This document shows positions 51,601 to 64,000 of a stretch of DNA of 64,000 bases, piece after piece. Source of the DNA: Strix aluco (lineage: Eukaryota; Chordata; Aves; Strigiformes; Strigidae); assembly GCF_031877795.1 (NCBI RefSeq), contig NC_133948.1:12446948-12510947 (forward strand). The letters are read 5' to 3'. The translations under genes were made by a program, and so were the position numbers. The notes below the pieces were generated by a model. That model saw only the letters and a list, made by a program, of their open reading frames with translations. It was not told the origin of the DNA and did no database searches. Positions within the stretch are counted from its first letter, which is position 1; each line of letters begins with the position of its first letter.

Positions 51601-53050
51601 GCCTTTGCCAGGTGGAGACCACGTCTGCTTTTAGTTGGAGTTAAGGACCAAATGAGACTTCAGTCTCTGTGTCACTTCTAAATGATAGTTAGGCTCATAT
51701 TTCAGGGAGGGGGTTTGGAAAACTGGATCCTATGACATTTTCAGTGGGTGAATTCACTGATCTCTCCTTTTAGGTTTTTTTTTTTTTTCTGTGCTCTGAA
51801 ATACATGAATAACCCACGTGTATGTGAGAACTACCCCGTACCACAGCTGTGTAAGTGGAGGATCTTGTGTTTCCTTCAGATTTCACACCACAGTAAGTGA
51901 CTCGGATCAGACAGTCTCTTAGAGAGAAGCCACCACAGGAATGCTGTTTTCAGCATCCCACACTGTCCTCGAACAGAAGTCAGAGACCTCCCATTTGAGT
52001 CCGTATAGTAACTGGTTGCAGTGTTCCTGTTTTGGGGGAGATTAGTGCCATGGTGTCTACAAGCGGAGATTGTGCAGTCTAATTTTGTAATGAAGAATTA
52101 TAGTAAAACAGTAGGCAGCACTTCCTGCAAAGAATATCTGCTGTGTATGGTTTTATACAGGATAAACTGTCTCGCTTAAATATAGAAGCAGCATTCTTCT
52201 ATCAGGAACTCTAAAAGAAAATGAGTTTGAGTTGGTGTTTGCCGGCAGTGTGTTTGGTATGTCATTCACTTACCTACCTAAATACCAAATGTAATAGGGA
52301 AAACCAACATTAATTCATTCTCCTATGATGTACTGGACTGATGGAAATCATTATATATTTGTGAGATGTGTGTCCCCCATCACAATGTAGCAGTTGTCTG
52401 TTAGGGTCTGGTTTTGCAGGTACCCAGGGTCCCTTTCGTAAGCTGGGCAGTGTGCTCTACCTCCTACAGTGCCGACTGTGAAATCTCCTTAGCTCCTGAT
52501 TACTCCCTTTCCCTTTCACTCTCAAGGACCTTGATTCAGCTATGTCTGCAGCAGGCTCTTAGTAACAAAACTTCTGTCTGAAACGTGCTGTGTCTGGCAA
52601 AACAAGCAGCAGCTCTTGCAAGGTCCTTCCAAGCAGGTTTCTCTCACTGCCGTTGTTCCCCATGCACGGGCACCCCATGCCCATCCCAGGCTTTGCTTCC
52701 TTCCCTGTGGTGATCGACTCCGTTATTCCGGAGCACAGGCTCACAGAGCCAAGCTAGAGGATCTCCAAGGGAAGTTTTCAGTGTTCAATAAAAGAAGGAA
52801 TGCAGGGAGAAAAGAAAGCCCCAGCTCGAATGTCATCATTCTCTTTCCCTCATCCCTTTGAGGTTCTCCTGCTTTCCCTGCCCGCGTGTGACCTCCCTCC
52901 TCTCCCAACCAGCCTCTTCTTTCAGTCTTCCTCTTGCCCCTCACCCTCCTCGTTCATTGATCTCCCTTTAGGCTTTATTAGTGACTCCCCCTCCCACCCT
53001 TTCTCTCCCTCAGTTTTCTGATTCTCTAACATAAGACAATTGAATGAGGC
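48691..53050. other. Gene-free stretch
   Basis: No gene is supported. An 11-bp unit CTGGGTTTGTA is repeated about 2.7 times at 48953-48982. There are T-runs at 50950-50963 and 51776-51789. A strongly CT-rich tract runs from about 52830 to 53030. Confidence 0.4.
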
Positions 53051-53290
53051 CAGACTCCTAAGCCGAAGCTGGGGGTGAGAGGGAAGAGGCGTTAAGATTT
53101 AATGATATTGCCTCTTTAAGGAATCCCTAATTCCTAACACCCATCTCCTCCCCCACCTGAGAACCAATTAAAACTCAATGAATTCAAGTGGAGGCTTTTG
53201 TGCATCACATGTGCTTGACTAACAAAGCCTTCTCCATGCTGGAATAAAAGCTTCTATTCAGCAGCCAGTTTGTTCTAATTCAAATCACTT
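53051..53290. promoter_or_regulatory. Candidate conserved regulatory element
   Basis: This is an A/T-rich but non-repetitive stretch with homeodomain-like words (CAATTA at 53165-53170, TTTAATGATATT), an E-box CACCTG and a full NKX2-type site TCAAGTGG (53184-53191). It follows directly on a long CT tract. Conservation was not testable. Confidence 0.25.
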
Positions 53291-55358
53291 CCACTCCAGC
53301 ATCCTCTCCTTCCTTGCTGCTCCTGAGTTCCCAGGCTGGGCTGCGGCCCTCACAGCCCTGCCCAGAGCTCCACACTCCACCTTGCAGAGCCCTACCTCGG
53401 TGGCGGTGGAGCAGAGGACAGGAGATGACCTCCGTACAGTTAACTGGACAGTCCATGGTCATTATGGCCTGTCCCCAGGAGCCTGCTGGGCTGGGGGTGA
53501 GCCCACATCATGCCCTGCAGCACAGGAGCTCCAGCCTTGGGAGCTGTCTCTGAAGGCGCTCAGCTCCAAGGTGCCTTTGGGTAACAGCTCGTCTGTGCAG
53601 AGTCAGTTCTGTGTAGACAGAAAGTTACCTTGTCTGTGGGCAGAGCTCAGCTTTCCTTGAAACCAGTGAAAACCCTCTCCTTTCCCCTTTGCTGTAGGGG
53701 TTACGCAGATGTGACACCTGAAGTAGCAGGGGAGTCCAAAAGCACACAAAGTCTAAGCGAGTCCAAGTAGTTTGTACTTTCATCTGCCTCGGGGTATAAA
53801 TTGCGCTACCTGGGAGCCTGAGGGTAGCTTCTGTCCTCTACTGTGCCTTGAAAATAAAAAAAAAAGGGGCTTGAATAAAGTCATCCGGGGGATAGAATAT
53901 ATTTCATGCTATTCAACTTCCAAATTTAAAAACCTCACTTGAAAGCTTTGAAGCTGCAGATCTGGGTCTTGGGTGACTTTATGTAGGGAGGCAATTCTCT
54001 GTCCAGATGTTAGTCAGGTAATCTTCCTGGTGTAAAACAGGCTCTGCTCAGAGCTTCTGCCTGTCCTTTACAGATCAGTGTTACCTGAGCTGTTAGCAAA
54101 GCTGTATGCATGACATTAACTGGGTTATCTTTTCTCTATTCCTGCAGCCTCCTATTTGTAGAGACACTTTCAGATTTTTTTTTGCTCTTGTGAGAAATCT
54201 CTGGTAGAAGCAGGTTGAGTGCTCTGCTCTGATGGCAATGAGGTTTTTACTCCCTCTAATCTCTCCTGGGAGTGAGCTCCAGCTCCGCGGGCCAGCTGCC
54301 AAGGAAGCTATCTGCTCTGCTCCAGAGCCTTGTTCTGGTACATGGCAGTCGCATCGCTCCTGAAACACGTGGCTTCCTCAGGGAGTCACGAAGGAGGTAC
54401 CCAGCTCTTGGGTAGCTGGGACCTGTCCCACAAAGAGCTGTGGCAATTAAGATGAGCTCTTGGAAGCTGGCTTGATATTTGCAGAGGCACCAATGGTGAG
54501 AGGAGCAATTTGGGTTTACATGTAGTTAGGGACCTGTGGTGTCTGACAACAGGGGTATTACATTTTGAACTCATCTGGAAGTCAGTAAGGCTGGTAATTC
54601 TTTCTACCACACTGCCTTGCAGCTGTCAAGCATCGCAGCGAACAAGCATTAACGCACATCAGGGTGTGTTGCAGTCTTCTGCTCAACTTTTATGAAAGAA
54701 AGATTTGAACATCCCTTAGCGATCCTGTTTCTTGCTATGGCTGTGGTCTCTCACATCTGATCACCAACCCCAACTGTGGCCAGCATCGAGAGCTGAATAT
54801 GTTTTAGTGTTCCCTAAGAGCATGTTTGGGTCTGTACTTGTCTGTCTCATTTGTGTGTTCATAGATTTGAACACAGAACCCTCCTTTGCTGTCAAAAGAT
54901 TTTTACTGTTTAGTAAATCGGCACAAATTTTTCATCCAGCTTTTTTCCAGCAAGTTGGCCTCTTGTTGCAGTGATGTGCAGAGTAGAAAAAAATTTGTGC
55001 TCTGGATAGGTTTTTCCTTAGCAAACCCAGTCCTACGTCTACATAAATGCAGAAGAGCAGGGACTCTGAAAATATGCAAAATGCACTGGGCTCTTAGACT
55101 AACCCACAAATTGTAAAGAACGGTTCTTTAAGTGACAAGTTAATTTCAGGTAATGCTACGTGGTATCGTGAAAGTATAATCCCTGTCCATGAATATGGTG
55201 AGGGGGAAGAAGATCGGATCTAAATCTGTTGGTTTGAAAAAAAACTTCACTCCCTGTGAGTTAGAGAGTGCTGATTATTCGGAGGAAGTTAAAAAGTATT
55301 TCCCTCTACAGCTTTTGGGTTATTTTCTGCAGCATGTTCTCTCTGAAGATCTCAAAGC

Positions 55359-55381
55359 TTTTTTTTTTTTTTTTTTTTTTT
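55359..55381. repeat. Poly(T) run
   Basis: 23 consecutive T on the plus strand. No attached retroelement body is recognisable on either side. Confidence 0.9.
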
Positions 55382-57590
55382 GAGGTAGGGAAGAAAAACC
55401 TCAGTTTTGAAGTAGAAAACCAGAGTTTTCTTAGCCCAAATCACCCAGCCAATCTGCGAAAAGAGGTAGGAGCAGCACCAACAACTCATGAGCTTTACTG
55501 AAGAGCTTGGTCCTCTCTCTCAAGCCTCCTGTGAAATGTAGCAGCTGTGTTGTAAACTCTCTATGGTGTGGGGCTGACAGCGCCGTTGTGCCTGCTTGGG
55601 AGTGGGCACAGCTTAGTTGGTCCCTAGGTTTTTTGTAATAAATATAATTGAAGGGAGCAGAAGATCTGAGCTCACGCGGTTGTGTGGCTTGGTGGGCAGA
55701 ACAGCCCCTTCCTTCATGATGCAGCTGAGCTCTCCTTGTGTTGAACACTGACCTTCGTCTCTGGGGCTCTGCACTTTGTTCCTGTTTCTTGTTAGTGAAA
55801 TGAGTTTGATGGTCTCAGACTTGCTAGTAAATGGTTTCTACTTCAAAACAAAGTGCAGCTAGTTTGGCAGGAGAGTCCCAGGTCTGACCTAAAACTAAAT
55901 TACAGCTGACCCTGAGACAGTGAGGCCCCTCCAGGTCAGGGACAAGGGCATTGTCAGGACACTGGGAGCTTGCACTGTAATTAGCAGCAAAGGTATCAAA
56001 TACCTCCGTTTCCAGCATTCCTGTCCTTAAAGCAACACAAGCATAAAATCCCAAAATTTCTCCTACTGCAGCCTCACTAAAAAAAAAACCACCACACCCC
56101 ATAAAAGGGAAGTAAGGCTGAACAAACTTTCATTGATTTGCTTTTTCTCTGTTCTGCAGTAAATCCCTCCCCATCTTACACTGTCTCCCACAATCCCTTG
56201 TTCCCCCAGCATCTGGGAATGAATTTACCAGACGCTGCATTGCTTTCAAGGCTCCAGAATGACCAACGAACTTGAGCACATTTTGTCTGACTAGCAGGAG
56301 TGCATAAGAGGAGCTTTCCTACTTCAAAAACTTGCTTGGCTCCAGAGCTGCTCTCCCAGCAAAGTCTCTTCTATCCCCAGGTTTCTTCAAACACCAGAGA
56401 CATTCTTTTAGATTCACCCTCCAAAATGTGATTTGTTTTAAATACACTTTAAGTCACAGGAATATGATAACTTTTGAGACAGGAAAGCGCTTGTACTAGC
56501 TTTCTGGGTGTCTAGCACAGTGCCAGTAAATGGAGGACAGGGTGCTATTGCAGCTAAAAACATAGAGAAGATATAGATTGAGTATTACACTTTTGACCTG
56601 GTCACCTACACCACTACGTATAAAAAACCACAAGTCTTGGGTGTGCACCTTGAGATACCACGTGCTTGTTTAGCAGAAAATGCTGTGTGCCCAGAGCTTC
56701 CCCAGGCCATATTTGGAAAGAGGAATGTTTACTGCATCTCAATTTTTTTTTTTTACACAAATGCTCAAAACTGATGGGAAGTTTTGGAAGACACCTCACT
56801 GTTTCCATCCATCACAAGTGGGCAGTTTCCAAACCCCTAGGGTGTCTGTGAAGCAGCAAACTTGGTGATCCCCAGAGGGGAAATGCTGGAGCAGGGCAGG
56901 ACATACTACACAGGGCTTCCAAAAACACCCGTATAATCAGATTACAAGTCCAGTGAGTCAGGGTGTCACAAGCCTGACTGTGATCCCACTATTTCCAGTG
57001 TAACTCATGAGATTCCTCTCTTCTGATGTCTCCAGAGCTGTGCTGGTCATTCCTGCAAATGGGAGAGCAGGATCTGTTCATTGATCGATCAGGAATGTGG
57101 CAGGTAGACGCAACTAAAATCTTACAAAAATTTGATCTAATTAAATGTTTTTAGGACCCTTAATGTTTTTTTTTTTTTTTAATGTTAATGCTCCCCATTT
57201 TGATGCATGTGTCTGACAGAAACTTTGAAGTGTAGAGGTTACTGTTTCATTCCTACTTTAAATAAAGGGATGGTTCCAATATATACCATGCACCTCCACT
57301 GTGAGAAGAGAGGTTTCCTGCTGCTCCTCTGCATCCCCCTGCTTTTGGCAGAGTATCTCCACATTGCTTGTGTCCTAGCTTTGTGCTGAAGAGTGTCTTG
57401 GACAGCTACTTTGGAGGGAGCCAGTCCTTAGCTGTTGCAGCAGCTTGGCCACCAGCCCTCTGGGAGCTCTGAGGAATATAGTTTGTGAATCACTTCTTGC
57501 TCCTGGTGGGAGAAGGGTCAGTGACTCAGTTTACTTCCGCTTGTGGAAATGCATGGGCATGGGGTAGGTGGGAAAGTTCTGCTTGGCACC

Positions 57591-57621
57591 AAAAAAAAAA
57601 AAGAAAAAAGAAAAAAGAAAG
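57591..57621. repeat. Polypurine A/G tract
   Basis: An A-run followed by G-interrupted A blocks, purine-only for about 31 bp. Confidence 0.9.
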
Positions 57622-59654
57622 TGGCATAAGGACCCTGATGTAGCAAAATTCGCCTTGAGGGAAATCCAGAGCAGGCAAAGGCGTGAAAAGATAAATGCTT
57701 AAAGGCTGTGAAAAGTGAGCAAAAGATACAAGGGCAAGAATGGACAAGTAGCAGCAGGAGTAAAGTATTTCCCACTAGACTATAAGCAGTGCAGAATCAG
57801 AGCTTGTCTTCAGCAAGAGCTGCATCTGTGGGCAGGGGGAATCACTGTGTCTTGGGACCGGAGAATGGATTTTGAGCCTTTTCCAGTTCCAAACTCAACA
57901 TATTAAAAAGCTGGTGTAGGTTGCTGCAGCTGGAATCTTTAGTAACAGCTGCCTCATTTCACATTCCCTAGCCTGGAAGGATCATCGGGAGCCTGTAAGC
58001 CTGAGTGAAGATGCTGTGCCCTGGGGTGGGGGAAACCCTCCCTCTCTGGAGGATACCTCTCCTGCCCCAGAGCATCTGTTCTGGGCGCGGTGCTGTAAAA
58101 AAAAATAGAGTTCTAAGTACAACAACCACTGGGTGAGTTTGTGCCTTGCCGTAGATGGTTCTTCTACGGCAAACAGAAGAATGACCAGGGATGACTACAA
58201 GTGCACCTGGACCCTCGCAGCCTCTCTTGCCTCCCTTCCCTGTTCAGCAGGGAGGAGGCTCAGGCAGGGGTTACGTGTACAAAGCAGCTAAGCCGCTCCT
58301 GCAATCTGAGGATGGGAGCTTTGCCTGGGAAGACACTGGTGTCCGTCTTGATTAGGATGTGATGCCTGATGCAAGTCATGTGACAAGTACAAACAAAATA
58401 CCTTGGCAAAACCTTGAGGAACCAGGACAGGCTGAGCTGCTTAAGGAGATTTACAGCGTGTATTTCTGTCCTGTACACTTGCCTTGGTCTGAACCTTTCC
58501 CGGCTCAGGAGCTCCAGCATGCACCCTGGATTTTAAAGATGCTCTTTTCTGTTCATTCCTCCAAATAATCTGTAAACCTTCTCAATTTTGTGCTGTCAAG
58601 TTTAACAGTGTAGTCCCAGTTACTTTACACCACCATAGTACCAGAATGCTATAAAGTTGTCTTCTGAGAAGTGCTGTTGGGATTTGGGGAGCAAAGGTCC
58701 CGTCAGCTTAGATTAGAAAATAAGTCTTGAAGAAATGGGAGAGTTAAAAGCCAGTGTGAGTGTTATAGCAGAGGTAGGAAATCGATTATGTCCTGAAAGA
58801 GAGGGGATGAAGAAACGGCTTCTGCTTGCTCAGCTCCTGTTTGTGTGTTGAGCCAAAAGTTCTCTGTTTGCTCCTGTAAGTGCCTCTTTCTTCCTTCTGG
58901 TGCTGCTCTGGGACAGTGCCAGTACCCAGATTTTCTGCCTCCTGCAAGCATCTCAGTGGAGGATCCAGTTCTCCTTCCCCTGAGCCCTGTTCTCCCCTTG
59001 TTCCCCTGTTCCCTTGGACTCGGCTATCTTTAAGGTGGATTTTAGAGGTCCTTGACATGGTGCTGACTTCAGCCCCAGATTAATAATTCACACACGCGTC
59101 AGACCTGCAGAGGATGTGCAGATCAACTGATAGTGCAGCATCACTGGTCCTTGCCTGAGAAGCTGGTTACTGGAGGCCCAGCAGATTGGGCTGCAAGGCA
59201 CCCAGCAGTGTTGCTGCAGGGAGACACTGGAAAAGCTATGTTGGGTGTGGTGTTGTGTTTGGGTTTTTTTTCTTTCCACCACCTCTGGGACAGAGGAATT
59301 TATTTTTAATACTTTTTAAAAATGTTAATACAGAAACCCATTTTGTCTAAGATTTCTACTGGCTGGTGCTCTCAAACCTGACCCAGACCTTTTTCTGTTA
59401 CCCCTATTTACTTGACTCAGTCCCAGACCTTTTCTCCAGTCCTGGTGGTGGTTGGTGCAGCCCGGCCCCATGTTCCACTGTTCCTTGCCCTGATGTGAAA
59501 TTTAAATTTCTCTGTGTTACTCCTCTCTTTTCTAGCCTCCATCTATGCATTGGAACACACTCAGAACTCCCCTTTCTATTAGACAAGCCCTCTTTTGCCT
59601 CCTTTACTCCAAACTCTTTCTGTCCTTTCACCTCACATGGTGAAGAAACTGTAG

Positions 59655-59950
59655 AACCTGAGGATTGAAAGTGATGCCAAGAGCTCACCTCTGCAACAGG
59701 CAAGAACAAAGTAGAACCTGATCACCAAACCGATGTTTGCTTAATTTGTTCTTGAAAATCCTCATGGATGGGGATTCCTTGCCCTTCCTGGCCAACATCC
59801 TCCATCTTTAGCCATCCTCATAGTTGCTAAGTTTCTCCTAATATCTAACCTTTATCTCCTTCTGTACCAACTGAGCCAGTTGCCTTTATCCTCAGTGAGC
59901 ACAAGGAACAGCTTAATCAATATCCTCTTGAAAACAGTCAAGAATATCTG
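59655..59950 (-). mobile_element. CR1/L3-type LINE 3' fragment
   Basis: The plus strand shows, in order, GATGGGGATTCCTTGCCC, then GTTGCTAAGTTTCTCCTAAT followed by ATCTAACCTTTATCTCC, then a block reading TTGCCTTTATCCTCAG. This is the reverse-complement order of a CR1/L3 3' region (family: dead-on GGGGA, then TTCCTAATATCTAACCTAAATC, then a Cys-poor tail). It is 5'-truncated and highly diverged, with no reverse transcriptase left. It is the clearest LINE in the window. Confidence 0.75.
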
Positions 59951-61399
59951 GTGGTTTTCTGTTGCATTTGTCCTCATCTCTCTTCTCTAACAATGGGAAA
60001 TGGGTCCTTCTGGGCCACCCCATGGGAAGCTCTGAGCTTCCAGGTGAGGAGGAGAAGAGCAGGAGACAACGCTCCGTTTCTGGGCTTGGGAAAAGCCTCT
60101 TAACAGTGGATGCTCTGGAAAAGGTCCCCTTTACACAGGTTGCTGGAGTGAGGACTGGGGAGATGTTAGGTAGGAGCAAGGATGGAGCAGAAAGCAGTGA
60201 CTGATGAAAGTCTGTGACATGGTAACTAAGGTTAGAGGGAAGATGGACCTCAGGGCACCTTCGAGGAGAGAGGTTTTTTTGCAAATCTGTTGTTGCTTTC
60301 TGTCACTTTATATGCAATCTTTGGAGTGTCTTAAGAAGAAAAAAATTAACAGGAAGTGAAAATGTTTTCAGCTCCTCTTCGGAGAGGGTGACCCTTTGCA
60401 GGCTGCGTCAGAGAAGTGGCACCTGCGCAGGGGCCAGGCTGGTGTGCTGCCGGGCGCTCTCGGTGCGTGGAGCAGCGCCGGTGTTAGAGCTGAGCGGTCA
60501 GTGTTTCCTCCCTCGTTTGCTGGACCGATTTAGATAGGATCATGGAGACTAGACACCACGTAGTAGTTTTTAGAGCCTGTAGAGAGGGAGAATAGCAGGA
60601 AGGGGTGCTCTGATTTTTCCCTTAGCCATCATTTCCAGGACAGCGAGTGGAAGCCTGCAATCTCCTACTGTCCTTCAGAGACCTCTCCTTTTTTGCTGTT
60701 TTATGCTGAATCCCTATTCACTACGCTATAAGTTCTCTTGATGTTTTACTTTTATTTTCCATCCCGTGCAGACCTTTCTCCCTTTTTTTCCCTGAGGATA
60801 CTGAGGATCCTCAGTTTTGTGGTAACTGGGGTGATCTCCTCCTCTCTCCTCCCTCACTCCTTTCTTTCAGTTGTCTTGATTTACTCGTCATACTCCCCTT
60901 TCTCCTGCTCCTTATTCACCCACACCTATGTTTCTTTTTTCTTTTCTTGTCTTGCATGCAGCCTTGTTGCTCTCCTCTATTCTTTCCCACCCTGTTCTTT
61001 AATGCTCTGCACCATGTAGCCTGTTTTCCCATGGCGAATCTTGCTCTGTGAGGTTTCTCACATGAAGCAAAGAAATCCTTGGTGCCTTTGCAGCCATTCC
61101 TCTCTTCCTGTTGCTGACTCTGTCCCTTCCCCCCGACCTCAGTGGAGTCTAAATAATTAAATTCCTTTAAATAGCTGTTCTCCCTCTACGTGCCTGACTC
61201 TTGCCCCAAGCCAGCTCCTGCCAGGCAGTGGGTTTCCTTTGAGGCAGACACCCCTGGCTGCCTCATGCGTGGGCTAGCAGGGAGGTTTTGCCATCAGCCT
61301 TTCCAGAGGGTCAGCATCCCTTCCAAAGCAGGCGGGAGCACCACCGGAAGCCGCTGCCAGAGACTGGCATTGCCCCCAGGCTGCCTACGGAGCTGCAGT
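59951..61399. other. Gene-free stretch
   Basis: No gene is supported. It is CT-rich from about 60730 to 61140. There is a modest CG-richer patch at 60400-60500. Confidence 0.4.
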
Positions 61400-62110
61400 T
61401 AATATCTTCCAGGTTTGCATGTTCAGCATCGTAACACAAATATTACAAAAATTATTTGAATTCCAGTACAAGTTTGTTTATCAACTGTCCAAACTAAACG
61501 AAAAGCGAAACTTCTCATAGTACTTGACTGCCAAAACCTCGTGGCTAGAGACAGGTCTCCAAGACACAATCTCTCCTTAAGCCTTATGTGATGAGGGAGG
61601 AAAAGAGGCGGCTGCTGCCCTGTCCCTCCCCTAACCTCCACTTTTTGGAACCTCCCTCTCACCATGAATAACTCCAGTGTCTGCCACTGGTGCTGGGCAG
61701 AGCTTTGCCAATCATCCTCCTCAGCAGGAAGTGGACATGATTTTGATAGTGTCACTCTACCACACACAAGACGCTGAATAGCAGCAAGAAAACTGAGCAG
61801 TTTTGTTAATCTCGCTGGTGTTTGGCAACCTCTCAGCAGCAGCCACAGAGGCACTACAGCTGTCTGTCTGCAGCCCCAGGAATACAATGCTGCATTATTT
61901 TATATTCGGCAGATCATCTTTCCAATCATAAGGTCTGGAATGTTTTATATATTTACTTCTCTGCGAGGAAACCTTCCTACTGTCACTAATCAACAGATTT
62001 TTCAAGACCCGCTGTCTTGTGCGTTACAGAGGTAAATGAATTTGATATTTACAAAGCACTTTGGGGTCCTAAGGTGGAAATACAAAATATTGCGTGTATG
62101 TCTTGGGAAA
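61400..62110. promoter_or_regulatory. Candidate conserved regulatory block
   Basis: This is a long non-repetitive stretch with A/T-rich, motif-dense ends (CACAAATATTACAAAAATTA near 61436, forkhead-like TTGTTTATC near 61474, TTTTATATATTTAC near 61942). A 154-codon open frame on the minus strand (61423-61887) spans much of it but resembles no family. At about 62040-62080 the words ACAAAGCACTTTGGGGTCC recall an old SINE/LINE tail. Confidence 0.25.
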
Positions 62111-63769
62111 GGCCTCGGAATAAGTTACGTGGTACAGTGTCATTCCCAGTGATGCAAGTCCAACCACATCCTCCATCCAAATCCTCCTGCAGGCTCACTT
62201 TTTTTTCCTCTGGTGTTCACAGATGTTAACTTATATTGATCCTGTTCTCCCTCCCCCAGTTTTATTTTGGTGGAGAAAACCAGAATAAAATAATAAACAT
62301 AATGCAAAAAAGATACAATGAAGCATTTTAACACTGTGTCCCTCAGAGTGCTCTACTTTATCTGTCTTGTAAATAACACACATTTAAAATTATAGCAATG
62401 CACTGGTACTAAATGATGTTATCCTTTAGTGTGTCCAACACTGAGCTCGTTTCTTTTTTTCTTTCTTCTGTTTAATTAGCATTAATACTGTGCCTAGGTT
62501 GGGCAATTACGGAGCATAAAACTGGTGCCAGGTGACTTCAAAACGTTAGTCCCCCCCTTGTAGTATTTGCCATCCAAATTGGAGAGAGCAGGCGCCAGGA
62601 GGCAGCGCAGCAGCAGTGACTTTGGGCAGCATGGCAGGCGGCAGCGGTGGCTTTCTGACAGCCCAGCTATCGTCCAGGTTTCTCAGGACGAACGAGGGGA
62701 GATGGCCAGGATGCTACCTCAGCACTGCTGCTTCCACTGGCCGTGCAGCCCTTCCCCGTCACTGCCAGCTGCAGTACCACCTCTGCGCGTCATCATTTAT
62801 ATTTCTCTTCTGCACCAGCCCAGATGCCTCTCAGGGCACCTCCACCCAAAGCAGTGACTTCAGCCCTGTGGAATGATGAGTGGGTTATTCTGGAGAAGCA
62901 GCTCAGCCTGGACTGGTGGCCGCGGGAGCTGGGGCTGCTCTGTGGCCACAGCTGGGATGCTGCATGGCTCAGTTCCCAGGGGTGCCTGCCATGTCTCTGG
63001 TGTTGAGTGTGTTGCTGTGCCTGGGTACAGGGCCAGGAGACAGGACAGTGTCACCGACCCAGCTCAGGAAACGGAGTGGGTGAATGGTGGTTTGGCAGAG
63101 CTAATGGGCAGAGGATGAATTTAACTCAGAGTTGCCACCATGGGCCTTGGGATGAGCCCATGTAGTGAAAGATACTATTGCAAAGTATTGTTAAAACAAA
63201 GGTATCCTGGTTCCTCTCCAGGAGGGAGATGAGGTGTATTGGCATGTGGAAAAGCAGTCACGAGAGAAGAGGAAGAAGGGTCGGATAAGGATGGCACTGA
63301 CCTGAGAGCTGCTAATACCTCGCTCTAGGCAGTGAGAGGGTACAGGGGAGACTCATGCTGGAAGAAGTGGAGCCAAAGATGCGTGTGGGGAGCATTTGGC
63401 AGCAGAGTGGCACACGCCTGGGACCCCATGATACCCTCTTGCAATGAGAGGGGCTCACAGCGACTGTCACCAGAGGTTTTGTGCACTGCTCTGCTCCCAT
63501 AGCCATAGATGCAGACGAGTGCCTTGTCTCAGAGCGATGCACGGCGCAGGCAGGAGAGGCTACAACTCTCCTCTGGCTCTAGCTTCACACGTATTCATTT
63601 GCTCCTCGCCAAGCTCCTCCAGCCACCCGGGCCGGGTTGCCAAAGAGCAGAGGCAGAGAGTGCACAGACCTGCTCCAGGAGTCGTCAGTATGTGGATGAA
63701 CTCGTGTGGCAGCGGAGAGAGGCTGGAGCTTGGCACGACTCTGTCAAGCTGAATGAGCAAGAAACTGCG
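62111..63769. other. Gene-free stretch
   Basis: No gene is supported. It grows gradually more GC-rich towards the CpG island at the end of the window. Confidence 0.4.
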
Positions 63770-64000
63770 CCGGGACTTGGGGGTCAGCCTGGCTACCCGC
63801 CCCCCGGTGAGCCGCGGGCAGGGACAGGCGCGGGCTGGGCCCCGCGTACCTGCTGCTGCCACGGGGGCTCCGCCGCGGTACCCAGCGGCAGCTCTGCCCG
63901 GGGCCCGCCGGCCGGTGCAGCCCGGGCACGGCCGGGCGGCCTCTGACCCCCGCAGGGTCTCCGCGGGCTGCGAGGGGGCACGGCGGTGCCAAGGCTCCGG
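63770..64000. promoter_or_regulatory. CpG island running off the end (next gene's promoter, probably MSI1)
   Basis: CpG density jumps at about 63770 and stays high to the end. No coding exon is recognisable on either strand. In human the gene beyond COX6A1 in this direction is MSI1, with its 5' end facing COX6A1. The island is therefore a likely MSI1 promoter flank; this is inferred from synteny only. Confidence 0.5.

Larger units (their letters stand above)
53291..59654. other. Gene-free stretch
   Basis: No gene is supported. It contains T- and A-runs (55359-55381, 57166-57180) and a CT-rich patch at 59366-59640. Confidence 0.4.

Noticed and set aside
61423-61887. 154-codon minus-strand open frame
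   Set aside because: No recognised family, no splice context and no codon signal; kept only as a remark under the regulatory block.

Overview
This is vertebrate nuclear DNA, most likely from a bird. The genes are short and split by small introns, with CpG-island promoters. Interspersed repeats are sparse and old: one CR1/L3-type LINE tail and a few MIR-like SINE relics, with no young insertions seen. The gene order is COQ5 (+), DYNLL1 (-), an SRSF9 relic (+), GATC (-), TRIAP1 (+), COX6A1 (-). This is the mirror image of human 12q24.31, where MSI1, COX6A1, TRIAP1, GATC, SRSF9, DYNLL1 and COQ5 follow one another. The species cannot be named from the sequence alone.

Region 1 (1-18,000) is the gene-dense part. 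It holds the last three coding exons of COQ5 (ubiquinone synthesis), all coding exons of DYNLL1 (dynein light chain LC8), GATC (mitochondrial Glu-tRNA(Gln) amidotransferase subunit), TRIAP1 (mitochondrial intermembrane-space lipid-transfer partner) and COX6A1 (cytochrome c oxidase subunit). Four of the five intact genes serve mitochondria. GATC and TRIAP1 are head to head with start codons 121 bp apart, sharing one CpG-island promoter with CRE-like and ETS/GABP-like sites. The COX6A1 promoter carries GABP-, ERR-, NRF-1- and YY1-type motifs.

The most notable observation is at 8773-8992. Between DYNLL1 and GATC, where other vertebrates have the splicing factor gene SRSF9, there is only a broken remnant of SRSF9 exons 2 and 3. 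It is in the expected orientation and still ends in a good splice donor. This looks like a decayed resident (unitary) gene rather than a scattered processed copy.

Region 2 (about 18,000-63,770) has no gene that I can support. It contains old SINE/LINE relics, simple repeats, an orphan CG-rich patch near 47.2-48.3 kb, and several stretches that read like conserved regulatory DNA (near 21.5, 48.6, 53.1 and 61.4-62.1 kb). A new CpG island begins at about 63,770 and runs off the end. By synteny this would be the promoter side of MSI1, a neural stem-cell RNA-binding protein gene, so the gene-poor interval may be its upstream regulatory landscape. That is inference; no MSI1 coding sequence is in the window.
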